From the NCBI GenBank assembly GCA_022447275.1, contig JAKVBK010000010.1, positions 1-64,000 of the forward strand: DNA of 64,000 nt. The letters are read 5' to 3'. A model generated the notes under the pieces. The model was given only the letters and a program-made list of their open reading frames with translations. It ran no database searches and was not told where the DNA came from. A program made the position numbers and the translations under genes. Shown piece after piece: positions 19,384 to 29,462 of the stretch (positions are counted from its first letter, which is position 1; each line of letters starts with the position of its first letter). The DNA is from Oceanicola sp. (GTDB lineage Bacteria; Pseudomonadota; Alphaproteobacteria; Rhodobacterales; Rhodobacteraceae).

Positions 19384-20805
19384 TTATTCCGCCAGGCGTG
19401 CCGGCAACGCATTGGCCCAGGCGCTGATCGTACCTGCGCCGAGACACACAACAATATCGCCGGGCTTGGCCTCTTCCTGCACAAGGCGCACCAAGGCATC
19501 CTCATCCGCAATGGCGCTGGCATGGCGATGACCATGGGCGATCAGCCCGTCCACCAGATCGTCCCGCGAGGCGCCCTCGATGGGCGCTTCACCCGCTGCG
19601 AACACCTCGGCAATTGCCACCACATCAGCCCCGTTAAAGCAGGCGCAGAAATCCTCGAAAAGCGAGGACAGCCGGGAATAGCGGTGCGGCTGATGCACCG
19701 CAATTACCCGCCCGTCGTCCTCGACGGACTGGCGCGCCGCGCGCAGGACAGCGGCGATCTCGACCGGGTGATGGCCATAGTCATCAATAATTGTAACGCC
19801 ATTGACTTCGCCCACCTTGGTGAAGCGCCGATTGACCCCCTTGAAGGCGGCCAGCGCGTTGCGGATCTGATCGGCGCGCATGCCCAGATGGCGCGCCACC
19901 GCCACGGCCGCCAACGCGTTGGACACGTTGTGATCGCCCGGCATCGGCAGCACGCAGCCTTCGATGATCCTGTTCTCGCTCTGCAGACCGATGTCGAAAT
20001 GGGCCTCCCCCTTGCGGTAGCGCAAATTCATGGCCCGCACATCCGCCTGCGCGTTGAACCCGAAAGTCCGCACCCGGCGATCGGAGATCCGCCCGACAAG
20101 CGCCTGAACCTCCGGATGATCGGTGCAGCAGACAGCCAGCCCGTAAAACGGAATGTTGGAGACGAAATCATAAAAGCCCTGGCGCAGATTCTCGATCGTG
20201 CCCCAGTGCTCCATATGCTCGGGATCAATATTCGTTACGATCGCAATCGTCGCCGGAAGGCGGTTGAACGTGCCGTCGGATTCATCGGCCTCCACCACCA
20301 TCCATTCCCCTTGGCCCATGCGGGCATTGGAGCCATAGGCATGAATGATGCCGCCGTTCACGACAGTCGGGTCAATTCCGCCCGCATCCAGCAAGGTGGC
20401 CACCAGGGTTGTCGTGGTGGTCTTGCCATGGGTGCCCGCCACAGCAATGTTCGATTTCAGCCGCATCAACTCGGCCAGCATTTCTGCCCGGCGCACCACC
20501 GGCAGGCCCATGCGGCGCGCGGCGTCGAGTTCCGGGTTACCCGGCTTGATGGCGGATGAAATGACCACGACCGCCGCTTTCAGCAGGTTGTCCGCGTGCT
20601 GCCCGATGAAAATCTCAGCGCCCCGGTCGCGCAGCCGGTCGGTGATGCGCGAGGCCTTCAGATCAGAACCCTGAACCTGATAACCAAACTCCAGCAGCAC
20701 TTCGGCAATGCCGGACATCCCGATGCCACCGATCCCGACAAAATGGATCGGGCCCAGTTGGGCGGGCAGTTTCGTGACACCTTCCATAATGCGTGATCCG
20801 TCCAT
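19384..20805 (-). CDS. murC: UDP-N-acetylmuramate--L-alanine ligase
   Basis: This 473-residue Mur ligase adds L-Ala to UDP-MurNAc. The N-terminal Rossmann motif [15 protein letters not shown], the ATP loop [13 protein letters not shown] and the carbamylated-lysine/metal region [12 protein letters not shown] are all present, with a C-terminal domain beginning [11 protein letters not shown]. The first ATG (20805) follows an AGAAGAG site and is used; an ATG six codons later is possible. The murG stop is only 11 bases upstream, so the pair is co-transcribed. Confidence 0.97.
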   Translation of the reverse strand: MDGSRIMEGVTKLPAQLGPIHFVGIGGIGMSGIAEVLLEFGYQVQGSDLKASRITDRLRDRGAEIFIGQHADNLLKAAVVVISSAIKPGNPELDAARRMGLPVVRRAEMLAELMRLKSNIAVAGTHGKTTTTTLVATLLDAGGIDPTVVNGGIIHAYGSNARMGQGEWMVVEADESDGTFNRLPATIAIVTNIDPEHMEHWGTIENLRQGFYDFVSNIPFYGLAVCCTDHPEVQALVGRISDRRVRTFGFNAQADVRAMNLRYRKGEAHFDIGLQSENRIIEGCVLPMPGDHNVSNALAAVAVARHLGMRADQIRNALAAFKGVNRRFTKVGEVNGVTIIDDYGHHPVEIAAVLRAARQSVEDDGRVIAVHQPHRYSRLSSLFEDFCACFNGADVVAIAEVFAAGEAPIEGASRDDLVDGLIAHGHRHASAIADEDALVRLVQEEAKPGDIVVCLGAGTISAWANALPARLAE

Positions 20806-20816
20806 GCTTGCTCTTC

Positions 20817-21938
20817 TCAGTTCTCGTTCGCTGTCGGGGGCGTGCCTGTCAAGCGCTCAACCAGTGCAACCAGGCGCTCGGTTGCATCGGGGGTGGCCTG
20901 CGCCAGTGCTTGCTGCGCCATTTGGGCGGCGGCATCGGGCTGTGTCAGGATCGCGTTTATCTGCTCGGCAAGGCTGTCTGCGCTCAACCGGCTTTCGGGG
21001 ATCAGAACCGCAGCGCCCGCTTCGACCAGCCCTCGGGCGTTGTGGGTCTGGTGGTCATCGGTGGCTGCTGCAAATGGGATGAGTATGGAGGGCCGGCCAA
21101 TCACGCCGATATCCGCGACCGACGAGGCCCCTGCGCGCGAGATCACCAGTTGGGCCTCTGCCAACCTGCGGGGCACATCCTGAAAGAACGGGGCCACTTC
21201 GCAGCGAATGCCCGCCGCGTCATAGGCCTCTTGCACCCGCGCAACATCTTCGGGCCGCGCCTGATGGGCAATGCGCACCCGGCTGCGCAGCGCCTCAGGC
21301 AAGGATGCGAGCGCGGCCGGCACCGTATCCGAGAGAATGCGCGCCCCCTGGCTGCCCCCGATCGACAGGATATCAACAGGGCCCGCATCGGGCGCCATGT
21401 AGGGCGATCCGGCGCGTGCAAGAATCGCACCGCGCACCGGATTGCCTGTGTGCAGGCCCTCAATGCCGTGGGGCAGTTGCGCAGGCCATGTCCCGCAGGC
21501 AACCGCATCGACACGGGGCGCAAACACGGTGTTCACCCGCCCAAGCACGGCGTTTTGTTCATGGATCATACGGGGCAGTTTCAGCAGCCATGCCGCCCCC
21601 ACGGAAGGAATTGCGGGATAGCCGCCAAACCCCACCACAATGGCCGGACGGTCGCGGCGCATGCGCCGGGCTGCGCCCAGCACGCCCGCAAGGATCTTGA
21701 AGGGAACCAAGGCCTTGGCGAAAATGCCCCCATGGGCAAAGGTGGCAGAGGAAACCTGCTCCACATCGACCGAATGGGGAAAGCCGCCGGTGTAGCGGGC
21801 ACCGCGCGCATCGGTGGACAGACGCACACGCCAGCCCTTGCGCAGCATGGCTTCCGCAAGCGCCTGAGCGGGGAACATGTGCCCGCCCGTACCGCCTGCT
21901 GCAATCACCATCAATGGCCCACTTTGTGCCGTGTTCAT
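20817..21938 (-). CDS. murG: Lipid II synthase MurG (N-acetylglucosaminyltransferase)
   Basis: This 373-residue GT-B glycosyltransferase transfers GlcNAc onto lipid I at the inner face of the membrane. The N-terminal glycine loop [17 protein letters not shown], the second loop [10 protein letters not shown] and the UDP-binding [11 protein letters not shown] are visible. It lies between ftsW and murC, with a 63-base gap to ftsW. Confidence 0.97.
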   Translation of the reverse strand: MNTAQSGPLMVIAAGGTGGHMFPAQALAEAMLRKGWRVRLSTDARGARYTGGFPHSVDVEQVSSATFAHGGIFAKALVPFKILAGVLGAARRMRRDRPAIVVGFGGYPAIPSVGAAWLLKLPRMIHEQNAVLGRVNTVFAPRVDAVACGTWPAQLPHGIEGLHTGNPVRGAILARAGSPYMAPDAGPVDILSIGGSQGARILSDTVPAALASLPEALRSRVRIAHQARPEDVARVQEAYDAAGIRCEVAPFFQDVPRRLAEAQLVISRAGASSVADIGVIGRPSILIPFAAATDDHQTHNARGLVEAGAAVLIPESRLSADSLAEQINAILTQPDAAAQMAQQALAQATPDATERLVALVERLTGTPPTANEN

Positions 21939-22001
21939 CCTGTCTGCACCCCTGTGCTATCCTCGCAAATGCTGCATCGCAGCAGCCCGTCGCGGCGGCT
22001 T

Positions 22002-23168
22002 CTACAATGCACCGCCACGGAATGCATCCCGGATTGCGCCCTGTGGCCGTTTTTGCGTCAGGGCAAGCAACATGCCCAGGGTGATGCCCCCGGCCAGCAA
22101 CGAAGACCCGCCGTAGGACACGAACGGAAGTGTCATGCCCTTGGCGGGCAAAAGCCGTACGGCAACACCCATGTTGATCATGGCCTGCACGGCGAAAATG
22201 CTGACAAGGCCACAGCCCGCGAGGCGTACGAACGGATCACGTTCCACGATCAGCCGGGCCAGCGAGCGAAACACCACCGTGAAATAGAGGCCGATGATTA
22301 CCAACACCAACAGCAAGCCGAACTCCTCCGCTGCCACCGCGATAATGAAATCCGTATGGGCATCGGGCAGAGACCACTTCACTGCGCCCTCGCCGATCCC
22401 AACGCCCAGAAAGCCCCCTTCCCGGATCGCGTTGGCGGCGTAGCCAAGCTGCGTTGTCGGGTCGACCTCGGTCGACAGGAAGCCATCGATCCGTCGTGCA
22501 AAATGCTCGGAACTGTTATAGGCCAGCATGCCCGCGCCGAGCACGGCAAACGCCAAAGCGATCAGGAAAAACATCGGCGCGCCAGCTACGAAGTACATCA
22601 CGCCCCAGGAAAACAGGATCAGCGCCGATTGCCCGAAATCGGGCTGAATGGCGAGCAAACCCACCACCACGCCAGTTAAGGCCAGGGTCACCGTTTTGCC
22701 CGGCGGGCCGCTGACCTCGCTGGAAGCTGCAATGAGCCAGGCGCAAAACACCACATAAACCGGCTTTAGGAATTCAGAAGGCTGTAGGGTGGCAAACCCA
22801 AGCGAATACCAGCGCGTGGCACCCTTGCCGAAATCCTGTCCGAAGATCGGCAACAGGGCCAAGGCCACAAATGCGGCCACAAACCCAAGCGTCGCAAGCC
22901 TGCGGATCGCTTCGGGGGGCAGCATGGACAGCAAAATCATCGCCGTCAGCCCCATGGCGCCGAACAGGGCTTGTCGTTCGACGTAGTGGGTCGGGGCGAA
23001 GCTGTGTTTCTCGGCCAGCGGGGCCGAGGCGGCCAGCCCCAACAGAAGCCCGATGCCGAACAGGGCAAAGATGCAAACAATCGTCCAACGATCCACTGTG
23101 CGCCACCAGCGCGGCAGGATCGGCTCGCCCGTGCGGGTGCGCACGGTGCCATAAACCATTTCCGTCAT
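22002..23168 (-). CDS. ftsW: Peptidoglycan glycosyltransferase FtsW
   Basis: This SEDS-family lipid II polymerase of the divisome has about 388 residues and around ten hydrophobic segments, starting with IVCIFALFGIGLLLGLAA. The C-terminal SYGGSSLLAGGITLGMLLAL motif is characteristic. The start MTEMVYGTV at 23168 matches what I recall for this order of bacteria. The frame stays open 23 codons further, but that segment contains a perfect hairpin (23229-23246) and is probably leader. No strong ribosome site was seen. Transcription probably starts in the divergent gap towards the flavoprotein gene. Confidence 0.93.
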   Translation of the reverse strand: MTEMVYGTVRTRTGEPILPRWWRTVDRWTIVCIFALFGIGLLLGLAASAPLAEKHSFAPTHYVERQALFGAMGLTAMILLSMLPPEAIRRLATLGFVAAFVALALLPIFGQDFGKGATRWYSLGFATLQPSEFLKPVYVVFCAWLIAASSEVSGPPGKTVTLALTGVVVGLLAIQPDFGQSALILFSWGVMYFVAGAPMFFLIALAFAVLGAGMLAYNSSEHFARRIDGFLSTEVDPTTQLGYAANAIREGGFLGVGIGEGAVKWSLPDAHTDFIIAVAAEEFGLLLVLVIIGLYFTVVFRSLARLIVERDPFVRLAGCGLVSIFAVQAMINMGVAVRLLPAKGMTLPFVSYGGSSLLAGGITLGMLLALTQKRPQGAIRDAFRGGAL

Positions 23169-23418
23169 GGGAAGCTGCTCATTTGCCTCATTTTGGGGGC
23201 TGAACCCCGGGTTTCTATTGCCTGTATTGGCACCCAAAAGGGTGCCCTGCCGTCTGCTGCGCCCCCATTTTCGGGGGTCTGTGCCGCAAGGCTACCGGAT
23301 ATAATCCCATCCGACCAGCATTTTGCGCCCCCCAGGGGCCAATTCATTGCTCTGACGTGTCTTAACTCACGGACCAAAGCCCCTTGCGCCGCCGCGCAGG
23401 CTCGGGCAACAGGCAGAC

Positions 23419-24624
23419 ATGCACATCGACACTTTGATCCTCGGTGCCGGAGCAGCCGGCCTGATGGCGGCCGCCCATTGTGGCGGGCGTGTGCTGGTGG
23501 TTGATCACGCGCGCAAGCCCGGCGAAAAGATCCGCATCTCAGGCGGAGGGCGCTGCAACTTCACCAATATCTACACCTCTGCCGACAATTTCCTGAGCGC
23601 CAATCCGCATTTCGCAAAGAGTGCACTGGCCCGCTACACGCAATGGGATTTCATCGATCTCGTGGATCGGCACGGCATCGCCTGGCATGAGAAAACTCTT
23701 GGCCAACTGTTTTGCGATGGCCGGTCGCAAGCCATCATCGACATGCTTCTGGCCGAACTGCGCAGCGCGGGCGCTGACCTTTGGCTGCAAACCGAGATCG
23801 GGACGATTTCCCGGGACGACGCGACCGGCTTTCAGGTTGCGCTGCGCCGCCAGGGCGAGGCCGTGACCGTGCACGCCAAAAATCTGGTTCTGGCCACGGG
23901 CGGCAAATCCATCCCAAAGATGGGGGCCACGGGGCTTGCCTATCAAATCGCGCAGCAATTTGGCCTGCCGATGCAACCCACCCGGCCCGCGCTTGTGCCC
24001 TTCACCTTCGATGAGCAGGCCCGCGACAGGTTGCGCCCGCTGGCCGGCGTGGCCTGCCCGGCCCGCGTGGCTGCCCGCGAAGGGCCCGCCTTCGAGGAAG
24101 CCCTGCTCTTTACCCATCGCGGTCTATCCGGGCCGGCTGTCTTACAGGCCTCTTCCTACTGGAGCGCGGGCGAGGCAGTTCAGATCAGCCTGTGCCCCGA
24201 CACCGACCCGCTGGCCTGGCTGCAGGCGGAGCGCAGCGCCGCAGGCCAAGGGCGCAAGGCCCCGGCGACCGTTCTGGCGGGTCTGTTGCCCAAGGCGTTG
24301 GCCGGACACCTTGTGGATGCCACAGGCCTCGAAGGCACGCTTGCAGATCAGTCCGATGACAGTCTCGGACGTCTTGCCAAGCGGATCAGTGGCTGGTCGG
24401 TCACGCCGTCTGGCACAGAAGGCTATCGCACGGCCGAGGTGACAGCCGGGGGTATCTGCACCGATGCGCTGGACGCGCGCAGCCTCCAAAGCCGCGCCGT
24501 GCCCGGCCTGTTTGCCATTGGAGAGGCCGTGGATGTCACCGGGTGGTTGGGCGGCTACAATTTTCAATGGGCCTGGAGTTCGGCCGTCGCCGCCGGGCGC
24601 GCCATCGCCGCAAGCGCGGCGTGA
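23419..24624 (+). CDS. HI0933/BaiN-family flavoprotein
   Basis: This 401-residue FAD-dependent oxidoreductase starts with the dinucleotide loop LILGAGAAGLMAA and has the family hallmark SGGGRCNFTN at about 43-52. The C-terminal FAD segment GLFAIGEAVDVTGWLGGYNFQWAWSS is also typical of this family. Some family members reduce bile-acid double bonds, but most have no known substrate, and none can be given here. It is encoded on the strand opposite to the surrounding murD and ftsW genes and interrupts that cluster; its end lies 33 bases from the murD stop. Confidence 0.85.
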   Translation: MHIDTLILGAGAAGLMAAAHCGGRVLVVDHARKPGEKIRISGGGRCNFTNIYTSADNFLSANPHFAKSALARYTQWDFIDLVDRHGIAWHEKTLGQLFCDGRSQAIIDMLLAELRSAGADLWLQTEIGTISRDDATGFQVALRRQGEAVTVHAKNLVLATGGKSIPKMGATGLAYQIAQQFGLPMQPTRPALVPFTFDEQARDRLRPLAGVACPARVAAREGPAFEEALLFTHRGLSGPAVLQASSYWSAGEAVQISLCPDTDPLAWLQAERSAAGQGRKAPATVLAGLLPKALAGHLVDATGLEGTLADQSDDSLGRLAKRISGWSVTPSGTEGYRTAEVTAGGICTDALDARSLQSRAVPGLFAIGEAVDVTGWLGGYNFQWAWSSAVAAGRAIAASAA

Positions 24625-24657
24625 CCTGCCCCCTGCCCGTCCCTGACCGCGAAGGGT

Positions 24658-26079
24658 CTAGGCCTCTGCCGCAAGAATCTTTTGGACCTGCGCGGTGAAA
24701 TCATCACCGCGCTGCTCGAAATTGTCATATTGGTCAAAGCTGGCAGCTGCTGGGGCGAGCAACACAACATCGCCCGCCTCCGCCTCGGCAGCCGCAGCCG
24801 CCACCGCCGCAGCCATCGTCTTGCACACCGCGACCTGTGGCGCCTTGGGCCCAAGCGCAGACAGGTCCAGCGCGAAGGCCTCAGCCTCGCGCCCGATCAC
24901 ATAGGCCTTGGCGACGTGCTCCAAGCCCGCGCCCAGCCCGTCCAGCCCACCTTCTTTTGCCAATCCGCCACAAATCCAGCGGATCGGCGCGAAAGCTGAC
25001 AGCGCCTTGGCCGCAGCATCCACATTGGTGGCCTTGCTGTCATTGACGAAGCGCACACCGGCGGAGGTGGCCACAGTCTGCGATCGGTGCGGCAGACCGG
25101 CGAAACTTTCGAATGCATCAGCAATATCGCGCGGCGCCAACCCAAGGCAGCGGGCAACGGCATAGGCCGCACAAGCGTTCTGGTGGTTATGCGCCCCGGG
25201 CAGGCCAGACACGGCGCGCAAATCCACCGATGCCACCTGCCGCCCCTTGCGGCTTTCCGACAGGAACCCCTTGCGCGCAGTCACCGACCAGCCGGGCCCG
25301 CCAAGCTTGCGCCCGGCAATGCGGATCACTCTGTCATCAGCGGCATATTCAGACAATTGGCCGGCCAGGAACTGCCCCTCCAGCTCATCCACCCCGATGA
25401 TGGCGCGATCAGGGCCACCCTCAGAAAAGAGCCGGCGCTTGGCGGCAAAATAGCCGCCCATGCCGCCGTGACGGTCCAGGTGATCGGGGGAAAGGTTGGT
25501 GAAGACTGCGATATCCGGGGTCAGGGAACGGGCCAGTTCCGTCTGATAGGAAGACAACTCCAAGACCACCACACTGCCATCTTCTGGCGGCTCCAGATCG
25601 AGCACGCCGCGCCCGATATTGCCTGCCAACTGCACGGGCCGCCCCAATTGCGCCAGCACGTGGGCGATCAGAGCAGAGGTGGTCGATTTCCCGTTCGAAC
25701 CCGTCACCGCCACGATCTTGGGCTCGGTCTCGAACCTGTCCCAACCCGCCCCATCGAGCGAGCGGAAGAACAGACCGATATCATTGTCCACGGGCACCCC
25801 AGCATCGAGCGCTGCCTGCAACACGGGATGAGGCGCGGGATAGAGATGGGGAATGCCGGGGGATGTCACGAGACAGGCCATGCCCTCCAACGCGCCTGCC
25901 TTGGACAGGTCCTTGAGCAGAAAGCCCTCCGCCTCTGCCCGGGCCCGTCCGGCTGCACCATCATCCCAGCAGATCGGCTGCGCACCGCCGGCCCGCAGGG
26001 CACGGGCCGTCGACATGCCCGAACGCCCCAGCCCCAGCACCCCCACATCCTGTCCTGCGAACCCTCTGACCGGGATCAT
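24658..26079 (-). CDS. murD: UDP-N-acetylmuramoyl-L-alanine--D-glutamate ligase
   Basis: This 473-residue Mur ligase adds D-Glu to UDP-MurNAc-L-Ala. The N-terminal [17 protein letters not shown], the ATP loop [14 protein letters not shown] and the C-terminal [17 protein letters not shown] segment, which holds the conserved NDSKATN, are clear. The ATG at 26079 with AGGGAG eight bases upstream is used; the frame is open 19 codons further. The genes that usually precede it in dcw clusters (mraY, murF, murE, ftsI) are absent here; instead a divergent block begins at about 26.1 kb. Confidence 0.97.
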   Translation of the reverse strand: MIPVRGFAGQDVGVLGLGRSGMSTARALRAGGAQPICWDDGAAGRARAEAEGFLLKDLSKAGALEGMACLVTSPGIPHLYPAPHPVLQAALDAGVPVDNDIGLFFRSLDGAGWDRFETEPKIVAVTGSNGKSTTSALIAHVLAQLGRPVQLAGNIGRGVLDLEPPEDGSVVVLELSSYQTELARSLTPDIAVFTNLSPDHLDRHGGMGGYFAAKRRLFSEGGPDRAIIGVDELEGQFLAGQLSEYAADDRVIRIAGRKLGGPGWSVTARKGFLSESRKGRQVASVDLRAVSGLPGAHNHQNACAAYAVARCLGLAPRDIADAFESFAGLPHRSQTVATSAGVRFVNDSKATNVDAAAKALSAFAPIRWICGGLAKEGGLDGLGAGLEHVAKAYVIGREAEAFALDLSALGPKAPQVAVCKTMAAAVAAAAAEAEAGDVVLLAPAAASFDQYDNFEQRGDDFTAQVQKILAAEA

Positions 26080-26164
26080 CGCCTCGTCTCCCTTGCGACG
26101 TGAGCGCCACAGATGCAGGGACATGCCCCTTCTCATGGCCTCTCACGATACTTACATCCCGTTC

Positions 26165-26278
26165 ATGACTGATCCCAAGAGCCCCGGCAACCCATTGTCG
26201 TTTCCAGACTTTCCCTACTGGTCGGAGCGATTTGCCTACGATATAGTCACCCCACGCGACAGGGGGACGCAGGCGTGA
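26165..26278 (+). CDS. Micro-ORF of 37 residues upstream of xpaC
   Basis: This short frame encodes an aromatic, acidic peptide with FPDFPYWSERFAYD in its middle. It does not look like a shadow translation. Its stop overlaps the GTG start of the next micro-ORF in the classic four-base GTGA arrangement. An in-frame ATG at 26135 (47 residues) is an alternative start; neither start has a strong ribosome site. No hydrophobic segment is present, so it would be soluble or peripheral. No family is recognised. It could be a leader peptide or a small subunit of the module that follows. Confidence 0.45.
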   Translation: MTDPKSPGNPLSFPDFPYWSERFAYDIVTPRDRGTQA

Positions 26279-26361
26279 CAGACTCCGGATTACAGAAACT
26301 GGCCTTCGTGCTTTTAATGGCATTGATGATCTATGTTGCCGTAACTTCAGGAGGCGCCTGA
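26275..26361 (+). CDS. 28-residue single-pass membrane micropeptide
   Basis: A GTG start preceded by AGGGGGA at seven bases opens a 28-codon frame. The peptide is almost entirely one transmembrane helix (LAFVLLMALMIYVAV) with a short polar N-terminus and a glycine-rich end. Its stop overlaps the xpaC ATG by one base (TGATG), and its start overlaps the preceding micro-ORF stop. The strong ribosome site plus overlaps at both ends make translation likely. No family is recognised. It may assist assembly or regulation of the four-helix XpaC-like protein. Confidence 0.6.
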   Translation: MTDSGLQKLAFVLLMALMIYVAVTSGGA

Positions 26362-27266
26362 TGGCTCAAAGATACTCTGGCGCCTACAGTCCGAACGCGA
26401 ACAAGCAATCCGGTGGAGGGGCCCCTGGCGGCCCGCCCCCCAGAGCGCGCCCGATGGCAGGCCAGAAGCCAACCAAAGCCGGGGCGCGGGTTAACTTCAC
26501 TTTCATATTGCCTCTGGCCTTCCTGATCCGGGCCTTTGCCTCGGAGCCGGTTGCGATGGCGACCTACCTGCTCGCCGTGGGCCTCCTGCTGCTGGCCGCA
26601 TGGATGACCCGTGAGGGACTGAAGGCCGAAGATGCCTATGCCGCGCGAAAGGTGGCCCGGCGCCCCGCCATGCCGCGCAAGATATTCGGCTCTGTCCTGA
26701 CCGGGCTCGGCCTTGCGGTCGCAGGGCTTGCGGGCCACGGCATGACCGATGCCATCATCTTTGGCGTGCTGGGCACCGCTTTGCACTTTGGGGCTTTCGG
26801 GCCAGACCCGATGAAAGACAAAGGCATGGAGGGCATCGACACCTTCCAGCAAGACAGGGTTGCGCGCGCAGTCGAAGAAGGCTTGGGCCATCTCGACGCC
26901 ATGCAAGACGCCATCCTGCGCACCCGTGACCGCGACCTGCAGAACAGGGTCGACAGCTTTGGGGAGACCGCCCGCACCCTCTTCCGGACGGTGGAGGACG
27001 ATCCGCGCGATTTGACAGCCGCCCGCAAATATCTGGGCGTCTATCTCAAGGGTGCCCGCGACGCCGCCGTTAAGTACACGGAGTTGACGGCCAATGGCCC
27101 CAACCCGGACGCGCGGGCGTCGTTCATTGCCTTGCTCGATGACCTCGACAGTAATTTTGCCGCCAGAACCAAATCTTTGCTGCTGGATGACAGGACCGAT
27201 CTCGATGTCGAGATTTCCGTTCTGCGTGACCGGCTGGCCCGTGAGGGGGTGCGGGTCGATCCCTGA
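26361..27266 (+). CDS. xpaC: XpaC-like membrane protein (5-bromo-4-chloroindolyl phosphate hydrolysis family)
   Basis: This 301-residue protein has a glycine/proline-rich cytoplasmic start and four predicted transmembrane helices in two hairpins (about 44-60, 65-82, 107-125, 129-146). A helical, charged C-terminal half follows from about 155 to 301, predicted to be cytoplasmic. It matches the XpaC family, named after a Bacillus gene affecting hydrolysis of an indolyl phosphate dye; a true hydrolase activity is doubtful and no catalytic motif is visible. Genes of this family are often next to telA, as here (57 bases). It is translationally linked to the upstream micropeptide. Confidence 0.8.
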   Translation: MAQRYSGAYSPNANKQSGGGAPGGPPPRARPMAGQKPTKAGARVNFTFILPLAFLIRAFASEPVAMATYLLAVGLLLLAAWMTREGLKAEDAYAARKVARRPAMPRKIFGSVLTGLGLAVAGLAGHGMTDAIIFGVLGTALHFGAFGPDPMKDKGMEGIDTFQQDRVARAVEEGLGHLDAMQDAILRTRDRDLQNRVDSFGETARTLFRTVEDDPRDLTAARKYLGVYLKGARDAAVKYTELTANGPNPDARASFIALLDDLDSNFAARTKSLLLDDRTDLDVEISVLRDRLAREGVRVDP

Positions 27267-27323
27267 CGGGCGCAGTCACCCTTTTTGAAACCACAAAACG
27301 CCCCGTCCAAACCGGAGATCCCG

Positions 27324-28523
27324 ATGTCTGACACAACGCGAACGAAAGCCCAGGAATCCGCAACCGAAGTACAGGCGGTGGCCGCCCAGCTTCTGCCGGA
27401 GCCCGTTCCGGCCCATGAGGTTGTTCCACTGGCCGATGCTGCGCCGGAGCAGTCAGAAGCGATCATGACACGGATCAGCGAGTTGGACATGAGCGACACC
27501 GGCTCGATCGTCGCCTTTGGCTCCGCCGCACAGGGCGAACTGCAGCAGATCAGCCAAGCCATGCTGGCCGATGTGAAAAACAAAGACGTGGGCCCCGCAG
27601 GCGACAGCCTGCGCTCGATGGTCGGGGCCATCCGGGGCTTCTCGGTCTCGGAACTCGACGTGCGGCGCAAACGCTCGTTCTGGGAAAAGCTGATGGGACG
27701 CGCTGCCCCCTTCTCAAACTTCCTGTCGCGCTTCGAAGAAGTGCAGGGCCAGATCGACAAGATCTCTGACGATCTGCTGGAGCACGAGCACACGCTACTC
27801 AAGGACATCAAGTCGCTCGATATCCTGTATGAGAAGACGCTGAACTTTTACGACGAGCTGGCGCTGTACATTGCCGCTGGCGAGGAAAAGCTGCGCATTC
27901 TCGACAGTGAGGAAATCCCTGCAATGGAAGCCGCTGTGACGGCTGCACCGGAAGAGGACCAGGTGATCAAAGCCCAGGAACTGCGAGACCTGCGGGCCGC
28001 GCGCGATGATCTGGAGCGCCGGGTGCATGATCTTAAATTGACGCGCCAGGTGACCATGCAGTCGCTGCCCTCGATCCGGCTGGTGCAGGAGAATGACAAA
28101 TCCCTCGTCACCAAGATTAATTCCACCCTGGTGAACACGGTGCCGCTGTGGGAAACCCAACTGGCACAGGCGGTCACGATCCAGCGCTCGCGGGAGGCGG
28201 CCGAAGCCGTGCGCAGCGCCAATGATCTGACCAACGAACTGCTGCAGGCAAATGCCAAGAACCTGCGCGAAAGCAACAAGGTGGTCCGCGAAGAAATGGA
28301 ACGCGGCGTGTTTGACATCGAGGCCGTGAAGGTCGCCAATGCTGAGCTGATCGCAACCATTGAGGAAAGCCTGCAAATCGCCGACGACGGAAAGAAGCGC
28401 CGGGCAGAAGCAGAGGGTGAACTGGTCAAGATGGAGGCAGAGCTGCGCGACACGCTGGCCTCCGCCAAGGCGCGCAAGACAGGCACGGGCGACGTGGCAG
28501 CCACGTCGGTGCCTGAGGCCTGA
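27324..28523 (+). CDS. telA: TelA-family toxic anion resistance protein
   Basis: This 399-residue cytoplasmic protein is mainly alpha-helical. It has an acidic, alanine-rich start, the GSAAQGELQQISQAML segment and long coiled-coil stretches, and matches the TelA/KlaA family linked to tellurite and other stress resistance. How these proteins act is unclear. The start at 27324 follows a GGAG site. It lies 57 bases after xpaC and 12 bases before the DUF2927 lipoprotein gene, so the three are probably one transcript. Comparative work on tellurium-resistance networks places TelA and XpaC together in membrane-linked stress responses. Confidence 0.88.
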   Translation: MSDTTRTKAQESATEVQAVAAQLLPEPVPAHEVVPLADAAPEQSEAIMTRISELDMSDTGSIVAFGSAAQGELQQISQAMLADVKNKDVGPAGDSLRSMVGAIRGFSVSELDVRRKRSFWEKLMGRAAPFSNFLSRFEEVQGQIDKISDDLLEHEHTLLKDIKSLDILYEKTLNFYDELALYIAAGEEKLRILDSEEIPAMEAAVTAAPEEDQVIKAQELRDLRAARDDLERRVHDLKLTRQVTMQSLPSIRLVQENDKSLVTKINSTLVNTVPLWETQLAQAVTIQRSREAAEAVRSANDLTNELLQANAKNLRESNKVVREEMERGVFDIEAVKVANAELIATIEESLQIADDGKKRRAEAEGELVKMEAELRDTLASAKARKTGTGDVAATSVPEA

Positions 28524-28535
28524 TCCCGCATCCCA

Positions 28536-29462
28536 GTGTCCTTGTGGCAGCGCATAGGGGCAGGTCTTCTGCCATTGGCCTTGGCGGCCTGTCAGGTTGG
28601 CGCTCCGGCGCCTTCCCCCCTGCCCATTGCGCCGCCTGAGGCCCCAGCGGTCGCCCCGTCAGAGGCCTCGCAGGCCTTGTCGCGCCACTATGCACGCGTG
28701 CAGGAAGACCTCGTCTCGCAGGGCTTGCTGCGCCGCGATACCGGGCTCGATATTCCCCTGTCCTCGTCGCGGCTGGCCGAAACCTTTCTGACCGTTGCCC
28801 TGTTTGACGAATATGTCCGGCAGGGCGATCGGCTTGTGCCGCAGGCAACCCAGACGGTTTTGCGCCGCTGGGACATGCCGGTGCGGGTGTCTCTTCGCTT
28901 TGGCGCCAGCGTCCCCGAGGCCCAGCGCGGCACTGACAGGCGCACAGTGGCCGCCTACACGCGACGCTTGTCGCAGGCGACAGGTCATCCGGTAATGCTG
29001 TCGGAAAGCCGGCCCAATTTTCATGTGTTTGTGCTCAATGAAGATGAGCGGCTGGACTACGACGATGAATTGCGCGCAGCGCTTCCGGGCATCGATGCCA
29101 CCACCTTGCGCACGATCCGCACCTTGGCGCGCGATACCTTCTGCGTGGTCTTTGCCTATGGCTCTGCAGATACGGGCACATTTTCCCGGGCGCTGGCGAT
29201 CGTGCGGGGTGAGCATCCGGATCTTTTGCGCGGCTCCTGCCTGCATGAGGAGATTGCCCAGGGGCTGGGCCTTGTGAATGACAGCCGCACCGCGCGCCCC
29301 TCGATTTTCAATGATGACGAGGAATTCGCCTATCTGACAGGCCACGACGAGCTGCTTTTGTCGATGCTCTATGATCCGCGCATGCGTCCGGGCATGACCC
29401 TGCAACAAGCCCGCCCCATCGCCTATCAGATCGCCGCCGAGAAACTGGGCGGGGAAAGCTGA
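28536..29462 (+). CDS. DUF2927 lipoprotein
   Basis: This 308-residue protein starts at a GTG (28536), 12 bases after the telA stop. The signal peptide ends in LALAAC with C19 as the predicted lipidation site, so it should be anchored to a membrane on the periplasmic side. A proline-rich stretch (about 23-45) leads to a DUF2927 domain. The domain holds the conserved segment CLHEEIAQGLGLVNDS and a following NDDEEFAYLTGHDELLL block. HEE with the later H and D residues resembles a metal site, but the family has no proven enzyme activity. It is the secreted member of the xpaC-telA block. Confidence 0.8.
   Translation: MSLWQRIGAGLLPLALAACQVGAPAPSPLPIAPPEAPAVAPSEASQALSRHYARVQEDLVSQGLLRRDTGLDIPLSSSRLAETFLTVALFDEYVRQGDRLVPQATQTVLRRWDMPVRVSLRFGASVPEAQRGTDRRTVAAYTRRLSQATGHPVMLSESRPNFHVFVLNEDERLDYDDELRAALPGIDATTLRTIRTLARDTFCVVFAYGSADTGTFSRALAIVRGEHPDLLRGSCLHEEIAQGLGLVNDSRTARPSIFNDDEEFAYLTGHDELLLSMLYDPRMRPGMTLQQARPIAYQIAAEKLGGES

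Noticed and set aside
19000-20559. 519-codon open frame antisense to murC
   Set aside because: Shadow of murC in the complementary frame; composition is arginine/histidine-rich without motifs.
20793-22679. 628-codon open frame antisense to murG and ftsW
   Set aside because: Same reason: it covers two well-supported genes on the other strand and has no domain features.
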